From Closterium sp. Naga37s-1 (taxonomy: Eukaryota > Streptophyta > Zygnematophyceae > Desmidiales > Closteriaceae), in contig CANJKZ010000142.1 of the NCBI GenBank assembly GCA_947471745.1, forward strand, positions 4,270,501 to 4,334,500: a DNA stretch of 64,000 nt, in the 5' to 3' direction. The notes beneath the pieces were generated by a model that was given only the letters and a program-made list of their open reading frames with translations, did not search any database and had not been told where the DNA came from. A program made the translations under genes and the position numbers. Below are positions 36,298-46,800 of the stretch, piece by piece (within the stretch, counting starts at the first letter, position 1; every line of letters starts with the position of its first letter).

Positions 36298-38240
36298 ATG
36301 GCTGCCCCCAACGTACTGAAATTCGATGCTGAGGGTCGGGCAGTAGACTTTGAGGTCTGGGTCGATGATCTACAGCTGTTCCTGCAGTGCGATAGCAAAG
36401 AGCAGGTCTCGCTTTTTGACCTCACGTCTGGCGCCTCTGTTGCACCTGCTGCCACTGCTGATAGTGCTGTTCGCTCACAGTGGACCACGCGCGATGCTGC
36501 TGCCCGCCTTGCTATTCGCAGTCACCTGCCGTCTGCTGAGCGCGCGCACTTTAGTCAGTACAAGACCGCTAGGACTCTGTACGACGCTGTTGTTGCGCGC
36601 TACTCCTCCCCTGCCACTGCTGCTCTTAGCCGCCTCATGCTACCGTACCTGTTCCCTGACCTAGCCGCTTTTGCCACAGTCGCTGACCTCATTACGCACC
36701 TCCGCACTAGTGACACCTGCTACCGCGCTGCGCTTCCTGCCGAGTTCCGCGCCAAGAACCCCCCCCCCCTATGTACATCACTCTCTACTACCTCGTTACC
36801 CGCCTCCCTGACTCCCTTAGCTCGGTCAGGGACCACTTCCTCTCACTCTGTCCCACCACACTCACCGTTGACCTCCTCAAGGAGCGCCTCCTTGCAGCTG
36901 AGAAGAGCATAGTCGCTGTAGGAGCCTCTCGTGGTGACCCTCGCGCCCCTTTCTTTGAGGGGTGCTCCCCCTCTCCCCTCTTGCCCTCTGTTGCTTCTGC
37001 TGCTGCTGTCGACCTCGTTGGCACCGAGTCGGTCGGCGCTGCGTCTGCTCCTAGTGGGAGGCGCCGCACCAGCAAGGGCAAGGGGGGCAAAGGGGGTGGA
37101 GGGGGCGGCGGGGGCGGTGGTGGTGGCGGTGGAGGTGGCGGAAGGGGTGGGGGTGGAGGTGGAGGTGGGAGTGGTGGCTCGGGTGGGGGCTTCGGTGGCG
37201 GCGGTGGAGGTGGAGGCGGCGGAGGCAGCGGGAGTGGGGGTGGAGGTAGCAGCGGCGGGGGTGGAGGGGGCGGTGGAGGGCAGCGGGGAGGCGCTAGCAG
37301 TGACCAGCGCTAGCAGCAGCAGCGCTCCCGTGAGACCCTGTCGCCTCAGCAGCTACGTGAGTGGTACGCTGGGCGTGGGAGGTCTGGGGGTGCTGGTCCC
37401 TGCACTTACGTTCTTCGCACCGGCGACCGCAGTGGAGAGCCGTGCGGCGGCCCGCACACCACACCTCGCTGCTTCGGCCGCCTGACTGACGCCTGGCGTG
37501 CGCAGTTCCCTGGCTCTGCTGAGATCCCTCGCTGGGATATTCTGCTTAAGTCGGGGGTTGCTATCTTTGATCTTGACTTTGATGCTATCCTTGCTGCTAT
37601 GTATGCTGTGTCTATTAGTGCTGAGGGTGACTGTTACCTGTGTGTTCCGCCCGACCCGGGCATTGGGGCTGCTGCTCTAGGTGCTAGTGTGTCTACTGCT
37701 CCAGGTGCTGGTGAGACTGCTCTCTCAGGTACCGAGTCGGCTCAGGTCTTACACACTTTTACTCTTGACTCCGGTGCTTCCCGCTCCTTCTTTCGCGACT
37801 GCACCACACTCTCGCCGCTCAGTCGGCCTGTGGCAGTCTCTCTGGCTGACCCCTTTGGGGGACCAGTTGTGGCCCGTTCCTCCACTCTCCTCCCGTGTCC
37901 TGCGGCTCCGTCCGGCTCGCTGTCTGGTCTTCACCTCCCCTCGTTCTCTACGAACTTGGTGGCGGGTGCTGATCTTCAGGATGGGGGTGTTCACCAGTTC
38001 ACCCCTGCCTATCAGCGTGTGACACACTGCACGTGTGCTCGGACGGGTCGTCACCTGGCCACGTTTACCCGTCGGCCAGGGTCCAGCCTGTACACCCTTA
38101 CCACTGAGTCTCCTCCTGTCACTGCGACTGGTCAGGTAGCTGTGTCGGGTCAGGTGTTTGCTGCAGCGTCCAGGTCTGGCCCTGAGTCTGCCCCCTGCTC
38201 GTGTCGCCTCTGCGGAGATAACTACTACAACGGGAGCTAG
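36298..38240 (+). pseudogene. Copia A gag and protease, frameshifted
   Basis: Gag starts at ATG 36298 (LKFDAEGRAVDFEVWVDDLQ), a UBN2-like copia gag N-terminus. At a run of 11 C (36759-36769) the frame shifts; gag continues in the next frame (MYITLYYLVTRLPDSL, TVDLLKERLLAAE). A tract of almost pure glycine follows (about 37084-37300) where a zinc knuckle would be expected. TAG at 37311-37313, followed by CAG CAG CAG, looks like a mutated Gln codon. Beyond it the frame carries LSPQQLREW and the aspartic protease motif LDSGAS (about 37763). The final TAG (38238-38240) lies in the inserted element. Confidence 0.85.
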
Positions 38241-38502
38241 ACTACGGGCTAGGCACGGGTGCTCGTGTGATCTCTGCGTTCGTTGTTCCTTAGTCGTTTT
38301 CCTAGTGCACACACTGCTTGCTAGACCACGGGGTAATTTGGCAAGAGTTTCACTAGAGAAAGTTGACAACAATGGTACAATGAAGTTGGCATGGCTAGAC
38401 TACATCAGAGCTAGCATTCAGGTCGGTCGACTACCAGCACAGCATGGTCGACCGCGTTCCAGCACGACTTGGTCGACCGCGCTCCAGCAGTGCAAAGTCG
38501 AC
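37921..38502 (+). repeat. Right arm of the 582-bp inverted duplication
   Basis: Partner of 26059-26640, same length and nearly identical. It ends at GTCGAC, where satellite in reverse orientation begins (TGTGCAAGGCGGAACTGG). Confidence 0.92.
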
Positions 38503-39559
38503 TGTGTGCAAGGCGGAACTGGAACTCTGAAATCTCCCAAATTATGTGGATCGAAAGGTTCTAACTTAGTGTTGTTGAAGTAGAAGGCCTAATCTAGTGG
38601 GCTAGAAAGTATATGGCACTAACTGCGTCTCTACAAACATAAGTAATGCGCTGGTTAGTTTGGTCGGTCTGCACGCCTGTAGTGCAGGTACCATGTACGA
38701 CTGGAATGTCTATAGCTGCCAGATTACATAGATCTGATAGGTTAAAACATGGTAAGGGGGTGGGGAATGGTATCATTAAAAAAAAAAATGAACACATATG
38801 GTATTCACTGTATTTGTATAGAGAGAATAATGCGTCGGCCGGTAAGGTCAGTATGCACGCTTGTGTGTAGGTACAAGGCAGAACTGGAACTCTGAAATCT
38901 CCCAAACTATGTGGATCGGAATGGTTATAACCAAGTGCTGTTGAAGTAAAAGGCCTAATCTAGTGGACTGGCAAGAATATTGTACTAACTGCATTTCTAC
39001 AAACATAAGTAATGCGCTGGTCAGTTTGGTCGGTATGGGTGCCTGTAGTATAGGTACCATGTACGACTGCAATGTCTATATCTGCCAAATTACATAGATC
39101 CGATTGGTTAAAACATGGTAGGGGGGTGAAAATGGTATAATTTAAAGGAAATTGGAATTGATATGGTATTCACTGTATTATTACAAAGAGAGTAATGCAT
39201 CGTCCAGTAAGGTCAGTATGCACTCTTGTGTGTAGGTACAAGGCAGAACAGGAGCTCTGAAATCTCCCAGATTTTGTGGATCAAAAGGGTTATAACCAAG
39301 TGTTGTTGAAGTAGAAGGCCTAATCTAGTGGACCGGCAAGAATATGACACTAACTGTATCTCTACAAACATACGTAATGCGCTGGTCAGTTTGGTCGGTA
39401 TACGCGTCTGTAGTAAAGGTACTATGTACGACTGGAATGTCTATATCTGCCAAATAGCATAGATCCGATAGGTTAAAACATGGTAGGGGAGTGGGGAATG
39501 GTATGATTTAAAGGAGATGGGAAAACATATGGTATTCACTGTATTTGTACAGAGAGAAT
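38503..39559 (-). repeat. ~360-bp satellite, reverse orientation, ~3 units
   Basis: Same family and orientation as 26641-30105. It ends at TSD AGAAT (39555-39559) of the miniature LTR element. Confidence 0.94.
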
Positions 39560-39934
39560 TGTCAGTAGATCTGCACTGTGGATGCCCGATTGATCCTGGA
39601 GAGGGTTACAGGCACGTTCGCTAGGGGGGTTATGGGCGCACTGACCCACTACTGAAATAAGCCCTTTTATCCCAATGGTCTAGTGGTTGGGATTCTGACA
39701 TGGTATCAGAGCGGTCTCGGGTTCGATTCCCGGTGTATGCACATGTAGGCCGTTGCCGCTGTGCTTAGTCCTGGGCCTCCCTGTGTGGGGGGGTGTCAGT
39801 AGATCTGCACTGTGGATGCCCGATTGATCCTGGAGAGGGTTACAGGCGCGTTCGCTTGGGGGGTTATGGGCGCACTGACCCGCTACTGAAACAAGCCCTT
39901 TAATCCCAATGGTGTAGTGGTTGGGATTCTGACA
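39560..39934 (+). mobile_element. 375-bp SMART/TRIM-like miniature LTR element with tRNA-like boxes
   Basis: Two 141-bp LTRs (39560-39700 and 39794-39934; about 6 differences) surround 93 bp. TSD AGAAT is on both sides (39555-39559 and 39935-39939). The interior begins with a perfect primer site TGGTATCAGAGC (39701-39712) and ends with a G-rich PPT (GTGTGGGGGGGTG). There is no room for a protein. The LTR end plus primer site resemble a tRNA: A box TGGTCTAGTGG at 39676-39686, a hairpin with 7-nt loop across the LTR boundary, and B box GGTTCGATTCC at 39720-39730 in a T-arm-like hairpin. The acceptor stem does not pair, so this is not a normal tRNA gene. Confidence 0.9.
39676..39730 (+). promoter_or_regulatory. 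Possible RNA polymerase III internal promoter (A and B boxes)
   Basis: TGGTCTAGTGG fits the A-box consensus TRGYNNARNNG and GGTTCGATTCC fits the B-box consensus, 33 nt apart, a spacing usual for tRNA genes. The A box is also in the second LTR (TGGTGTAGTGG), but the B box is in the interior only, so the composite exists only at the 5' side. Activity is inferred. Confidence 0.6.
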
Positions 39935-39939
39935 AGAAT

Positions 39940-42900
39940 AATGCGTCGGTCGGTAAGGTTAGTATACACACTTGTGTGTAGGTACAAGGCGGAGCTGAAA
40001 CTCTGAAATCTCCCAAACACTGTGGATCGGAAAGGTTATAACCTAGTGTTGTTGAAGTAGAAGGCCTAATTTAGTCGACTGGCAAGAATATTGCCTTACT
40101 GCATCTCTACAAACATACGTAGTGCGCTAGTCAGTTTGGTCGGCATGCGCGTCTGTAGTGCAGGGACCATGTACGAGTTGAATGTCTATATCTGCCAAAT
40201 TACATAGATCCGATAGGTTAAAACATGGTAGGGGGGTGGGGAATGGTATAATTTAAAGGGAATGGGAATACATATGGTATTCACTGTGTTTGTACAGAGA
40301 TAATAATGAGTCGGCCGGTAAAGTCAGTATACACGCTTGTGTGTAGGTACAAGGCGGAGCTGAAACTCTGAAATCTCCCAAACTATGTGGATCAGAAAGG
40401 TTATAACCAAGTGTTGTTGAAGTAGAAGGCCTACTCTAGTGGACTGGTAAGAAAATGGTGCTAACTACATTACTACAAACATAAGTAATGCGCTGGTCAG
40501 TTGTCGGTATGCGCGCCTGTATTGCAGGTACCATGTACGACTGAAATGTCTATATCTGCCCAATTACATAGATCCGATAGGTTAGAACATGGTAGGGGGG
40601 TGCTGAATGGTATGAAAAGAAATTGGAATACATATGGTATTCACTGTATTTGTACAGAGAGAATAATGCGTCGGCCGGTAAGGTCGGTATGCACGCTTGT
40701 GTGTAGGTACAAGGCGGAAATGGGACTATGAAATCTCCCAAATTATGTGGAACGGAAAGGTTAAAACCTATTGCTGTTGAAGTAGAAGGCATAATTTAGT
40801 GGACGGGCAAGAATATGGTACTAACTGCTTCTCTACAAAAAGTAATGCGCTGGTCTTTTTGGTCGGTATGCACGTCTGTAGTACAGGTACCATGTGCGAC
40901 TGGAATGTCTATATCTGCCAAATTACATAGATCCGATATATTAAAACATGGTAAGGGGGTGGGGAATGTTATAAAAGGAAATGGGAAAACATATGGTATT
41001 CACTGTATTTGTACAGAGAGAATAATGCGTCAGCCGGTAAGGTCAGTATGCACTCTTGTGTGTAGGTACAAGGCGGAGCTCAAACTTTGAAGTCTCCCAA
41101 CTTATGGGGATCGGAAAGGTTATAACCTAGTGTTGTTGAAATAGAAGGCCTAATCGAGTGGACTGGCAAGAATATGGCACGAACTGCATCTCTACAAACA
41201 TACGTAATGCGCTGGTCAGTTTGGTCGGTATGTACGCCTGTAGTCCAGGTACCATGTACGACTGGAATGTCAATATTTGCCAAATTACATAAATCCGATA
41301 GGTTAAACCATGGTAGGGGGGTGGGGAATGGTATAATTAAAAGAAAATGAGAATACATATGGTATTTACTGTATTTGTACAGAGAGAATAATGTGTCGGC
41401 TGATAAGGTCAGTATGCACGCTTGTGTGTAGCTACAAGGCGGAACTAGAAGTCTGAAATCTCCCAAATTATGTGGAACGGAAAGGTTCGAACCTAGTGCT
41501 GTTAAAATAGACTGCATAATTTAGTGGACTGGCAAAAATATGGTACTAACTGCATCTCTACAAACATACATAATGCGCTGGTCAGTTTGGTCGGTATGCG
41601 CGCCTGTAGTGCAGGTACCATGTACGACTGGAATGTCTATATCTGCCAAATTACATAGATCCGATAGGTTAAAACATGGTAGGGGGGTGCGAAATGGTAT
41701 AATTTAAAGAAAATGGGCATACATATGGTGTTCACTGTATTTGTACAGAGAGAATAATGCGTCGGTCAGTAAGGTCAGTATACACGCTTGTGTGTAAGTA
41801 CAAGGCGGAGCTGCAACTCTAAAATCTCCCAAACTATGTGGATCGGAAAGGTTATAACCTAGTGCTGTTGAAGTAGAAGGCCTAATCTAGTGGACTAGCA
41901 AGAATTTTGCACTAACTGCATCTCTACACACATACGTAATGCGCTGGTCAGTTTGGTCGGTATGCGCGCCTGTAGTGCAGGTACCATGTACGACTTGAAT
42001 GTCTATATCTGCCAAATTACATAAGTCCGATAGATTAAAACATGGTAGGGGGGTGGAGAATGGTATCATTTAAAGGAAATGGGAATACATATGGTATTTA
42101 CTGTATTTGTACAGAAAAAATAACACGTCGGTCGGTAAGGTCAGTATGCACGCTTGTGTGTAGGTACAAGGCGGAACTGAAACTCTGAAATCTCCCAAGT
42201 TGTGTGGATCGATAAGGTTATAACCAAGTGCTGTTGAATTAGAAGGCCTTATCTAGTGAACTGGCATGAATATGGTACTAATTGCATTTCTAGAAACATA
42301 AATAATGCGCTGGTCACTTTGGTCGGTATGCGCGCCTGTAGTGCAGGTACCATGTACGACTTGAATGTCTATATCTGCCAAATTACATAGATTCGATAGG
42401 TTAAAACATGGTAGGGGGGTGGGGAATGGTATAATTCAAAGGAAATGAGAATACATATGGTATTTACTGTATTTGTACAGAGAGAATAATGCGTCGGCTG
42501 GTAAGGTCAGTATGCACGATTGTGTGTAGGTACAAGGCGGAACTAGAAGTCTGAAATCTCCCAAACTATGTGGATCGGAAATGTTATAACCTAGTGCTGT
42601 TGCAGTAGAAGGCCTAATCTAGTGGACTGGCAAAAATATTGCACTAACTGCATCTCTACACACATACGTTGCTACTCAGTTTGGTCAATATGCGCACCTG
42701 TAGTGCAGGTACCATGTACGACTGGAATGTCTATATCTGCCAAATTACATAGATCCGATAGGTTAAAACATGGTAGGGGGGTGCGAAATGGTATAATTTA
42801 AAGAAAATGGGCATACATATGGTATTCACTGTATTTGTACAGAGAGAATAATGCGTCGGTCAGTAAGGTCAGTATACACGCTTGTGTGTAAGTACAAGGC

Positions 42901-43414
42901 GGAGCTGCAACTCTAAAATCTCCCAAACTATGTGGATCGGAAAGGTTATAACCTAGTGCTGTTGAAGTAGAAGGCCTAATCTAGTGAACTAGCAAGAATT
43001 TTGCACTAACTGCATCTCTACACACATACGTAATGCGCTGGTCAGTTTGGTCGGTATGCGCGCCTGTAGTGCAGGTACCATGTACGACTTGAATGTCTAT
43101 ATCTGCCAAATTACATAAGTCCGATATATTAAAACATGGTAGGGGGGTGGAGAATGGTATCATTTAAAGGAAATGGGAATACATATGGTATTTAGTGTAT
43201 TTGTACAGAAAGAATAACGCGTCGGCCGGTAAGGTCAGTATGCACGCTTGTGTGTAGGTACAAGGCGGAACTGGAACTCTGAAATCTCCCAAGATGTGTG
43301 GATCGAAAATGTTATAACCAAGTGTTGTTGAAGTAGAAGGCCTAATCTAGTGAACTTGCAATAATATGGTACTAACTGCATTTCTACAAACATAAGTAAT
43401 GCGCTGGTCAGTTT
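39940..43414 (-). repeat. ~360-bp satellite, reverse orientation, ~9-10 units
   Basis: Continues after the miniature element. A trimer higher-order repeat is visible: the unit with AAATGGGCATACATATGG at 41711 recurs at 42805, an offset of about 1094 bp, with neighbouring variants (GTGCGAAATGG, CACACATACG, CATAAGTCCGATA) in the same order. Confidence 0.93.
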
Positions 43415-43460
43415 GAACGTGAAACGTGAAATGTGAAATGTGAAATGTGAAACATGGTTG
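43415..43460 (+). repeat. Five GTGAAAY repeats at a satellite orientation switch
   Basis: Left of this point satellite is reversed; right of it (from CTTCAACAACAC, 43461) it is forward. The joint is filled by five 7-bp units GTGAAAC/GTGAAAT at 43419-43453. Confidence 0.85.
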
Positions 43461-43481
43461 CTTCAACAACACTTTGGTTAT

Positions 43482-43617
43482 TGTCAAGAATAGAACTAGG
43501 AGTGAATGATTGACCTAGGCAAGAGGTGAGTACAAGTAGGGGAAAGCTAATCCTAAAGTGTTGTACTCACTAAGGAGTGACCCTACTGTAGCTTAGAGAT
43601 ACAATTGCAATTTGACA
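43482..43617 (-). repeat. Copia D 3' LTR (136 bp)
   Basis: On the minus strand it runs TGTCAAATTG...ATTCTTGACA. The PPT (CCCTACTTTGCCTATGGGGG on minus) adjoins at 43618. Confidence 0.92.
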
Positions 43618-43856
43618 CACCCCCATAGGCAAAGTAGGGGATAGCAAACACAACAAGCGGTCACAAGACCAGTCTGTAGAAGAGAACACAGCCCAGGATG
43701 GATCACAAAGTCACCACGCATTCTGAGCACAAGAAAGTGGCCACAAGGCCAGTTCACATGCAGAGGTATATAATAGCAAGGCAGTACACTGATCGCAACC
43801 TAGCAAAAGAAAACATGCAGGTATAAAGATATATAGCAGTGTACAGCAAGAACAAG

Positions 43857-46800
43857 TCAAGCAACCAGCAGGTGAGGCAGAGTGGGCACAAGCCCAAGAG
43901 CAGTGAAGAAACGCTGATGATCACCAGCCCCAAGGGCCTTGGTGAAGACATCAGCAGTGTTGGCCCGAGAGGCCACGAAAGCAAGGCGCAGCTGACCACG
44001 CTGCTGCAGCTCACGCGCAAGGAAGTAGCGAAGAGCAATGTGCTTCGTTCGGTGCTCCAGTCTCTGCTCGCGACACAAGGCAAGCATTGCCTTGTTGTCG
44101 ACGTACAGAACCGGAGGAGAACGAGGCCGCTCCCCCAAGTCGGTCAGCAGGTAGGTCAGCCAGCGGAGCTCCTGTGCAGCCATGGCCCCAGCGTAGATCT
44201 TGGCCTCACAGCTGGAACCAAGCACAGAAGAAGAACGAGTGGACCTCCACGAGACAGAACCAGCGCCAAGACTGAAGGTGTAGCCCTGTGACGAACGCTG
44301 AGTCGCCTAGTCGTCGGCCCAAGAAGCGTCAGAGTGTCCTGTGAGGACCACCGAACCCCGTCCTCCAAGCACGAGCCCCATGCCCAATGTGCTGCACAAG
44401 TAACGCAGTACCCTCTTCGCAGCATCAAAGTGCACCTTTCGGTGCCTACCGGGTGCCACGTAGCGAGCCAGAAGGCTGAGAGGGTACGCGAGGTCAGGTC
44501 GTGTGCACGTCATCAAGTACATGAGGCAGCCCACAAGCTCTGGGTACGGACCACTCGGCTCTACGGACTCGTCCGAAGGTGGAGCTGAGAGCGAGTGGTC
44601 GGTAGCCAGAGGAGTGGGCTGTGGCGAGGAGTACGTGAAGCGGAAGCGCTGAAGGACCTGGTGCACCATGTGTGACTGAGTGAGGGTGATGGTGCGCCGT
44701 GGTCTGTCCCTGGTGATCTGCAAGCCAAGATAGCTCCGCAGCTCACCCAGGTCAGTGCAGGTCCTGTCTCTCCTGCAGCTCCGCCTTCACTAGGGCCAGT
44801 GCCTCAGTGTCAGCAGTAGCAAAAACCAAGTCGACAACGTACATGAGGATGTAGAACGGCAGCAGGGTAGTGTCGGTGCGTAGAAACAGCGACGGGTCAG
44901 CAGTCGAAGGAGCAAACCCAAAAGCCGCAAGTGTCGTCCTTAGTGTGTCGTGCCAGGCGCCTGACGCAGGCCGTACACTGGTCGCCATAGGCTCCATTGG
45001 GTACCCTCAGGAAACGACCCAGTGAAGCCCGGTGGACGGCGCAACCAGATGGCCTCGTGAAGGCTACCCTGCAAGAAAGCTGTCGAGAAGTCGAGGGAGT
45101 GCAGCTCGTAGTCACGCTGAGCTGCAACGTGTAGCAACACCCGAAGAGTGGTCATCTTCGGGATGGGGGAGAAGGTCTGAAAGAAGTCGACCCCCTCACG
45201 CTGACTGAAGCCTCGAGCAACGTAACGTGCCTTGAAGGCAGGCGGAGAACCCGACGGCCGCTTCACCCTGAAAATCCACATGCCACTGACGATGTTCGCC
45301 CCAGGTGGGGGAACCTCGTCGACGTAGGTGCCTGTGGACTTCCAGGAAGCCATCTCTGCGTCCATGGCTGTCTGCCACTGAGAGGAGTACTCACCCGAAA
45401 TCGCCTCTCTGTAGGAGCGCGGGGTGGGGATGTCAAGTGCATCCGGGTCTCCCTCAAGGGCAAGCAGCATGGTCGCGTGATGGGGTGAAGCGGCAGCAAG
45501 GCACTCCAGCTCCTCCTGTCTGTCCTCAAGAACGTCACAGCCAAGGGCAGTACAGCCAAGAGCAGTCTCACCCCCGACGGACGGAGGACAGACAGGGACA
45601 GGATCAGAGACAAGACTTGCAAGGTAGTATGAGCGGTACACAGCAGCAAAGTCAACGAGCTCAGCTACTAGGGCAGACCCGGCAGGAGACGAGAACGTAG
45701 GGTCCGTCACAACCGTATCAAGAAGACGAGTAACAGTCGGACTGGACGCACGAGCAAGGTCAGACGGAGGGTCAGCAACGTCAGGCAGAGAGGACGCAGG
45801 AGGTAACGGTAGTACAACACGCTGAGGAACAGAGGAAGGACGGAGTGTCATATCGTGAGTGCCGGGGACAGCCGGAGCACGCGGTCGACAAACAGGAGGA
45901 ACACGAGCACGGACAGCAGCTCTAGGCTCAGGCTCAAGGTCAAAGCTAGACTCAGGCTCTCGACGCTCAGGGGTGGAAGCACGAGTCTCAGGCTCTCGAC
46001 GCTCAGTCAGGGACTCTGACACCACAGTGTAAGGAGCAAGAGCAGGCAGTGGGGAGTGTGGTAGCAGCGGTGGCTGTGACTGGTGCGCTGGGGGACACAG
46101 CAACGGAGGAGTAGTACCTGCCACAGGGAAGCCAGTAGCACCTGGCGGAAGACTGAGAAGGTGGCGAAGAGCACCAGTAGCTCCCGTACCTCCAGCACGA
46201 GCAGCTCCTCCTGTACCCCCAGCAACACCTCCAGCACCAGTAGCACTAGCACCTCCAGCACCACGAGCTCCGACAGCGCCATCACCTCGAGCACCAATAG
46301 TACCTCCAGCACCTCCAGTGCCTCCAGCTCCAGCTCCAGCGCCTCCAGCACCAGTAGTACCTCTAGTACCTACTATGCCAGCAGCTCCAGTAGCACCTCC
46401 TGCACCTCCAGCACCAGCAGTACCACCTGCTCCGGCAGCTCCAGCACCTCCAGTACAAGCACCTCCGGGACCAGTAGCTCCAGCACCTCTAGTACCTCCA
46501 GCTCCAACGCCTCCAGCACCAGCAGTACCAGCACCTCCAGGGTCAACAGCTCCCGCAGCTCCATCACCAGTAGCACCAGCACCTCCAGTGCCACCAGCTC
46601 CAGTACCTCCAGCACCGGCAGCAGCTCCAGTACCCCCAGCACCAGCAGCTCCAGTACCTCCTGCACCAGCAGCACCTCTAGGACCTCCAGTAGTACCTCC
46701 AGCACCAGCAGCACCTCCTGGACTAGTAGCTCCAGCACCAGCAGGACCGTACCCTCCACCACCAGGACTGCCTCGCAGAACGACCCACGCACGAATCGCC

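Larger units (their letters stand above)
35356..38502 (+). mobile_element. Copia A, 5' half (LTR, leader, gag, protease), plus strand
   Basis: The 5' LTR is followed by a primer site, GC-rich leader, gag, a glycine-rich tract and protease. The sequence breaks off at 38502 in the middle of the unknown insertion and passes into satellite. The missing 3' half is at 20853-26640 in inverted orientation. Joining by overlap would give an element of about 8.35 kb including the 1.1-kb insertion. Confidence 0.88.

Noticed and set aside
39671..39742. Functional tRNA gene
   Set aside because: A and B boxes, T arm and an anticodon-like hairpin are present, but the acceptor stem does not pair and the segment spans the LTR/primer-site junction of a miniature retroelement.
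28775..43163. Recurring ~60-codon frames on minus (ending ...AIFLPVH or ...AKFLLVH)
   Set aside because: They recur with the ~360-bp satellite unit and are broken in most units; no evidence of selection on the protein.
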